In this document: positions 60,901-64,000 of the stretch, piece by piece
Layout: each line of letters opens with the position of its first letter
Numbering within the stretch: position 1 is the stretch's first letter
Assembly: GCF_014648415.1 (NCBI RefSeq)
Contig: NZ_BMRB01000009.1
Span: 124,001 to 188,000, forward strand
Direction of reading: 5' to 3'
Origin: Actinokineospora fastidiosa
GTDB taxonomy: Bacteria; Actinomycetota; Actinomycetes; Mycobacteriales; Pseudonocardiaceae
Length of the DNA stretch: 64,000 nt
Notes under the pieces: model-generated
The model's database searches: none
The model's input: the letters and a program-made list of their open reading frames with translations, nothing else
Told to the model about the DNA's origin: nothing
Translations under genes and position numbers: made by a program

Positions 60901-63671
60901 TGTTGCTGAACCCGTCGGAGACCGACGTCCCGGCGGCCACGCGCAACGAGTACGACGGCGCGGGACGCCTGGTGGCCGAGGTCTTCCTCGCGGCGGGGCA
61001 GGAGCGGTGGCGCACGACAACCCGGCACGAGGGCGACCGCACGCACGTGATCCCGCCTGCGGGCGGCACCCTCAGCACCAGCATCGTGAACGCCCAGGGG
61101 CAGACCACCGAGCTGCGCCACTACAAGACGAGCGACCTCAACGGCTCCTACGACAAGACCACCTACACCTACGACGCGGCAGGCAACCTCACGAGCACGA
61201 CGAACGCCGCAGGCGATGTGTGGAGGTGGTTCCACGACCTGCGCGGCAACACCGTGCGGACCGAGGACCCCGACAAGGGCGTCACGACCTCCACCTTCGG
61301 ACCGACCGGTCTGCAGGAGACCACCACCGACGCCCGGAACGTCACGTTGGCGTACAAGTACGACGCCCTGGGCCGTAGGACTGAGGTGCGTGAGGACAAC
61401 CCGACGGGACCATTGCTGCAGCAGCTCACCTACGACACCGCGCTCTTCGGCAAGGGGCAGTTGGCCGCCTCGACGAGGTTCGTCGGAGAGCACGCCTACA
61501 CCACCCGGGTGGACAGCTACACCCCACTGAACAAGCCCAGCCGCACGTCCGTGGTCATCCCCGAGGTAGAGGGCGTTCTGTCGGGCACCTACACCACCGA
61601 TTACACCTACACCTTCGACGGCCAGCTGTCCGGGCAGACACTGCCGGGGGTCCCCGCCGTCGGCCTGTCCGGTGAAGCGGTCACCCACACCTTCGACCAG
61701 TACAACCGGATCACCGCGACCGAAGCGGGCTCGGACACGGTCGTGTCCGCCACCGACTACACCTCCTACGGTGAGGTCGCCCGACTTCACCTCGGCGTCG
61801 AAGGCCACCGGGCGTGGGTCACCCACGTCTACGAGCCGGACACCCGCAGGCCCTCTCGCACGGTCGTGGACGCCGAGGTGCCCGCGCCGATGCAGGCCGA
61901 CATCAACTACACCCACGACCCGTCCGGCCGGATCACCTCGATCAGCGACGCTGTGATCGGGCAGCCCGCCGACCGTCAGTGTTTCGAGCACGACCACGTC
62001 GGCAGGCTGACCGAGGCGTGGACGCCTGCCGGTTCCTGCTCCGAGTCCCGGTCGGCCGCGTTGCTCGGAGGGCCCGCCCCGTACTGGCATTCCTACACCT
62101 ACGACGCGGCGGGCAATCGGCTCACCGAGACCCGCCATGCCACCGCGGGCGACACCACCCGTGCCTATACCTACCCTCCGGATTCCCAGCCGCACACCGT
62201 GCGGTCCGTCGCCACGACTGGTCCCGGCGGGACGACCACGGACACTTTCGGTTACGACGCCAGGGGCAACACCACCGGTCGGTCCCTCGACGGTGTTGAC
62301 CAGACCTTGGAGTGGGACAGCGAAAGCAGGCTGGCCAAGGTGACCGCGGGCACCGAGTCCACCGGTTTCATCTACACCGCCGACGGGTCCCGGCTCCTGC
62401 GCAAGGCCCCGGACGGCGTCACTCTGTACCTTGACGGTCAAGAGGTGCGTCTGGTGGCAGGCACCGCAACGGTGACCGTCACGAGGTACTACAAGCACGG
62501 CGAGCGGACGGTGGCGATGCGGGTGAGCGGCAAGCTCAGCTGGATCGCCTCGGATCACCAGGCCACGCCGCACATCTCGATCGATGTGAGCAGCATGTCG
62601 GTGGTCAAGCGCAGGCAACTGCCGTTCGGCTCACCACGCGGTGGCGCTGCTCCTCTGCTCGCCGGGGATCGGGGCTTCGTCGGCGGTGTCATGGACGCCA
62701 GCACCGGCCTGACCCACATCGGGGCACGGCAGTACGACCCGGAGATCGGTCGGTTCCTGTCGGTCGACCCGCTGATCGACGTCAAGGACCCGCGTCAGTG
62801 GAACCCCTACGTCTACGCGGCGAACTCGCCGGTGACCATGTCCGATCCGACCGGCTTGGCGTACGCGTGCCCGGACTTCAGCTGCCGGGGCCAGCGCGGC
62901 CCCAACGGCCCCAATGTCGGGCCGGGGCCGAAGGAGACCGACATCAGGGCCGCCCAGGACCAGGCGCGGAACAACCAGGTCTTCAAGAAGTACCAGGTCG
63001 CTGAGGACCCAAGGGGCATGTACGCGATCATGGACGCGGAGCCGCTGGTCATCGCCGAGTGGGACGCCCTCATCGAGTACGCGTGCGGCGAGAGGATCTC
63101 GATCGAGTCCTTCACCGGGTGCGGGCCGGTCGACACCGTTCAGTTCTTCGCTCTCGCCCACAACATGAAGGCGCTGAAGATGCAGGCCTTCGCCGTCTCC
63201 GAGCGCCTGTACCCGGACGAATACTGGGTCGGGGGCAGGCGCGACGCGTTCCGCCACATGTACTGGAGCGCCACGATGGCGTTGATGTACGGAACCGACT
63301 TCTCCTTCGAACTCGGCACCGCACACGAGCAGCGGCCGGGGAACTCCCCGCTCCAGGAGTCCATGGACCTCTACAACAATTCCCTGGGCCGAAGTATGCT
63401 CCTTTCCGCGCCCTACCACGACATGGCGCTCGACGAGGCGTTCGCCTTGCTCGAAGTCGAGATCCAGGCCGCGGTCGACGGCGGCGAGGCGAAGGTGATC
63501 GGGCCTGACTTCCGTCTGCGGGACAGCAACCAGGTTCCGCGCGGGTACCAATACGACGAGCCGGGCGAAGCCGGTGCTCTCGCAGACACCGGGCGGTCGA
63601 GTCAACCGGGCGTGGCGCCCGTGGACACGCCCTGCGTGGGAAGCTGGCACGGGCATTGCTTCGACCGCTGA
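57909..63671 (+). CDS. secreted Rhs/YD-repeat polymorphic toxin 2, DUF6973-like C-terminus, 1920 aa
   Basis: Paralogue of the first Rhs protein, highly similar through the shell (for example TNNQASWVGDGWQLSVGFID and ENFHKYVVDT-like blocks) but with a different end. TTG start at 57909: basic LHSRRKASRSR, then a hydrophobic export segment VIARVLVPVLVFTAVSGL and ALAASG. The Rhs core ends near residue 1655 (GARQYDPEIGRFLSVDPLID, NSPVTMSDPTGL). After the shared junction CPDFSCRG, the C-terminus carries DAFRHMYWSATMALMYGTDF and HEQRPGN, LQESMDLYNNSLGR, matching the DUF6973 family pattern (conserved RH, HE, MDLxNN). This is probably the toxin domain. A lipoprotein gene follows 23 bases downstream. 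Confidence 0.88.
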   Translation: MHSRRKASRSRALVGIVLAKRRSAFFSPVPTRVIARVLVPVLVFTAVSGLTATNALAASGPSIDIPSIPAVPGSPAVVAPRQQDQATANQLVGNQPAGLTAPDGGGAFTQTPLAASATWEVSPHTGDFTWTYPLRVPPVPGGQAPDLALTYNSATVDGRTSATNNQASWVGDGWQLSVGFIDRTYGACSTDDMGGTTPPPSGDLCYRSDNAISSSWGVLVKGGGTWKLKNDNGTRVDLIKKPALGNGDDDGEHWKITTVDGVQYFYGSRPTANSTWTVPVFGDDAGEPCHASTFADSSCSQAWRWNLDKVIDPHGNVIHYSYDKEMNSYGRNLEDAAVRYVRGGTLRKAEYGLREGQSGNALAIVDFETADRCVPGSDCTPDKPDNWPDVPWDDRCDTATCEDKHSPTFWSTKRLSKVITRAWSGSAYTAVDSWALDHQYPDPGDGEKAALWLKGVTHTGLVGGSLSLPPVTFEGKKMANRVESVDGVGPLNRYRVTAVVSEAGGITEVVYAAPNCVAGGSMPASPATNTLRCYPATWKKKDFAERSDHFHKYVVDTVRVSDRMATSADQIVRYEYLGGAAWHYDESEFTDPEDKTWDEFRGYGRVRVHRGLDEDISPISTVEHRYLRGMDGDKLPVGTRDVSVVDSENLAREDHDWLRGFEYETLTYLGQTETVLAKTISSPVWRGPTATRDHLKAYMVHIGKSESYTALTTGWRKTRTEYTYDEWGQKTSVDEHGDLATTTDDKCTRVHYARNSADWLMAFPYRSETVSVRCAADPVFPEDALSDSRAAFDGQAFGTPPIKGDVTKTQTLLERPAAGPVYQTTGTADYDAYGRAVTVADVHGTTTAVAYTPATGGPVTQVKSTGPLGAATLTLDPARGLTTKSRDLNGNTSEVKYDPLGRTVEVWLPNRPRSRYSATTRYTYDIRNDRPSSVTTASIGANGTYLVGSTIYDGNYRERQRQVATNGGRLLIDTHYDSQGRASVVTKPYLASGAVDGVLLNPSETDVPAATRNEYDGAGRLVAEVFLAAGQERWRTTTRHEGDRTHVIPPAGGTLSTSIVNAQGQTTELRHYKTSDLNGSYDKTTYTYDAAGNLTSTTNAAGDVWRWFHDLRGNTVRTEDPDKGVTTSTFGPTGLQETTTDARNVTLAYKYDALGRRTEVREDNPTGPLLQQLTYDTALFGKGQLAASTRFVGEHAYTTRVDSYTPLNKPSRTSVVIPEVEGVLSGTYTTDYTYTFDGQLSGQTLPGVPAVGLSGEAVTHTFDQYNRITATEAGSDTVVSATDYTSYGEVARLHLGVEGHRAWVTHVYEPDTRRPSRTVVDAEVPAPMQADINYTHDPSGRITSISDAVIGQPADRQCFEHDHVGRLTEAWTPAGSCSESRSAALLGGPAPYWHSYTYDAAGNRLTETRHATAGDTTRAYTYPPDSQPHTVRSVATTGPGGTTTDTFGYDARGNTTGRSLDGVDQTLEWDSESRLAKVTAGTESTGFIYTADGSRLLRKAPDGVTLYLDGQEVRLVAGTATVTVTRYYKHGERTVAMRVSGKLSWIASDHQATPHISIDVSSMSVVKRRQLPFGSPRGGAAPLLAGDRGFVGGVMDASTGLTHIGARQYDPEIGRFLSVDPLIDVKDPRQWNPYVYAANSPVTMSDPTGLAYACPDFSCRGQRGPNGPNVGPGPKETDIRAAQDQARNNQVFKKYQVAEDPRGMYAIMDAEPLVIAEWDALIEYACGERISIESFTGCGPVDTVQFFALAHNMKALKMQAFAVSERLYPDEYWVGGRRDAFRHMYWSATMALMYGTDFSFELGTAHEQRPGNSPLQESMDLYNNSLGRSMLLSAPYHDMALDEAFALLEVEIQAAVDGGEAKVIGPDFRLRDSNQVPRGYQYDEPGEAGALADTGRSSQPGVAPVDTPCVGSWHGHCFDR

Positions 63672-63694
63672 CATCTATCGAGCTGGAGTGGCGA

Positions 63695-64000
63695 GTGAGG
63701 TTTCGGGTCAAGCGAGGGGCGCTCGCGGCCAGCCTGATCGCAGTCCTGTCCGCGTGCGGCGGCGGCCCTGCCGCGGAGCTGAACCAGGCCATGTCGGACG
63801 AGGTGCACGGGCTGATGAAGACGGACGGCCCGGTCACGCCGTTCTCGGAGATGACCGATTGGGAATGGGACGAGGTCCACGTCTTCGACCTCAACGACAC
63901 GCCGCGCTGGGAGATCGAGAAGTTGCTCCCCGTCGCCGACCTCTCGTTCCCGAGCAGCGGCAGCGGCCTGTTCGTCTACCTCGACGACGGGCGCCTGGTC
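63695..64000 (+). CDS. predicted lipoprotein, possible immunity protein, 3' end beyond window
   Basis: GTG at 63695 with CTGGAG upstream. The first 102 codons encode a lipoprotein signal peptide VRFRVKRGALAASLIAVLSA followed by the lipobox cysteine (L-S-A-C, residue 21) and CGGG, then an acidic, tryptophan-rich domain including FSEMTDWEWDEVHVFDLNDT. It lies 23 bases after the Rhs2 stop. A surface-anchored antidote for the Rhs2 toxin is a reasonable inference from position. The gene runs off the right edge, so its length is unknown. Confidence 0.75.
   Translation, partial: MRFRVKRGALAASLIAVLSACGGGPAAELNQAMSDEVHGLMKTDGPVTPFSEMTDWEWDEVHVFDLNDTPRWEIEKLLPVADLSFPSSGSGLFVYLDDGRLV

Noticed and set aside
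1..64000. CRISPR arrays, tRNA or rRNA genes, insertion sequences, integrases
   Set aside because: Looked for spaced identical repeats, tRNA-like cloverleaf ends, and transposase motifs by eye; none were convincing.

Overview
The window is high-GC actinomycete DNA (GTG/TTG starts, mycothiol-type and F420-type enzymes, SARP regulators, an NB-ARC/TPR regulator with the actinobacterial N-terminal signature). A Pseudonocardiales host (Actinosynnema/Saccharothrix/Lentzea type) fits by general look, but no rRNA or other taxonomic marker is present.

Layout. 1-2,824: regulators (C-terminally truncated NB-ARC/TPR protein, small XRE protein) and a very short gene for a predicted secreted peptide. About 3,200-41,700: a specialised-metabolite gene cluster in many short transcription units, separated by perfect hairpin terminators and divergent promoters. 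41,829-44,009: a HelD-like motor ATPase. 44,593-64,000 (end): a surface/toxin locus with a giant LamG-repeat protein, two paralogous secreted Rhs proteins with different C-terminal ends, an Imm8-like immunity gene and the start of a lipoprotein gene.

How the cluster may work. The clearest biochemical signature is the adjacent, start-stop overlapping pair at 30,774-32,656: a GriI-type C7N aldolase and a GriH-type 3-dehydroquinate synthase II homologue, the known route from aspartate semialdehyde and DHAP to 3-amino-4-hydroxybenzoate. Two adenylate-forming ligases, a cupin, two O-methyltransferase domains and two class A flavin hydroxylases lie in the same operon and could tailor and activate that aminophenol. 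A second aromatic branch is suggested by an AroH-type chorismate mutase, an HpaB-type flavin hydroxylase and a one-module NRPS (C-A-T) whose condensation motif is degenerate. A flavin reductase can feed the two reduced-flavin oxygenases (HpaB-like and HsaA-like). Two beta-propeller proteins (one exported), two MFS exporters, two SARPs, and a metK-adenosine kinase pair (SAM supply) complete it.

The oddest part is 21,027-23,388: a free-standing protein resembling the DH-phosphopantetheinyl transferase tail of enediyne PKSs, next to an enediyne-type hotdog thioesterase and a flavin reductase, with no ketosynthase anywhere in the window. I cannot match the whole cluster to a known product; it looks like an undescribed C7N/NRPS pathway. 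The other standout is a flavin hydroxylase and an O-methyltransferase joined in a single 951-residue open frame with a ribosome-binding-site-like sequence left at the junction.
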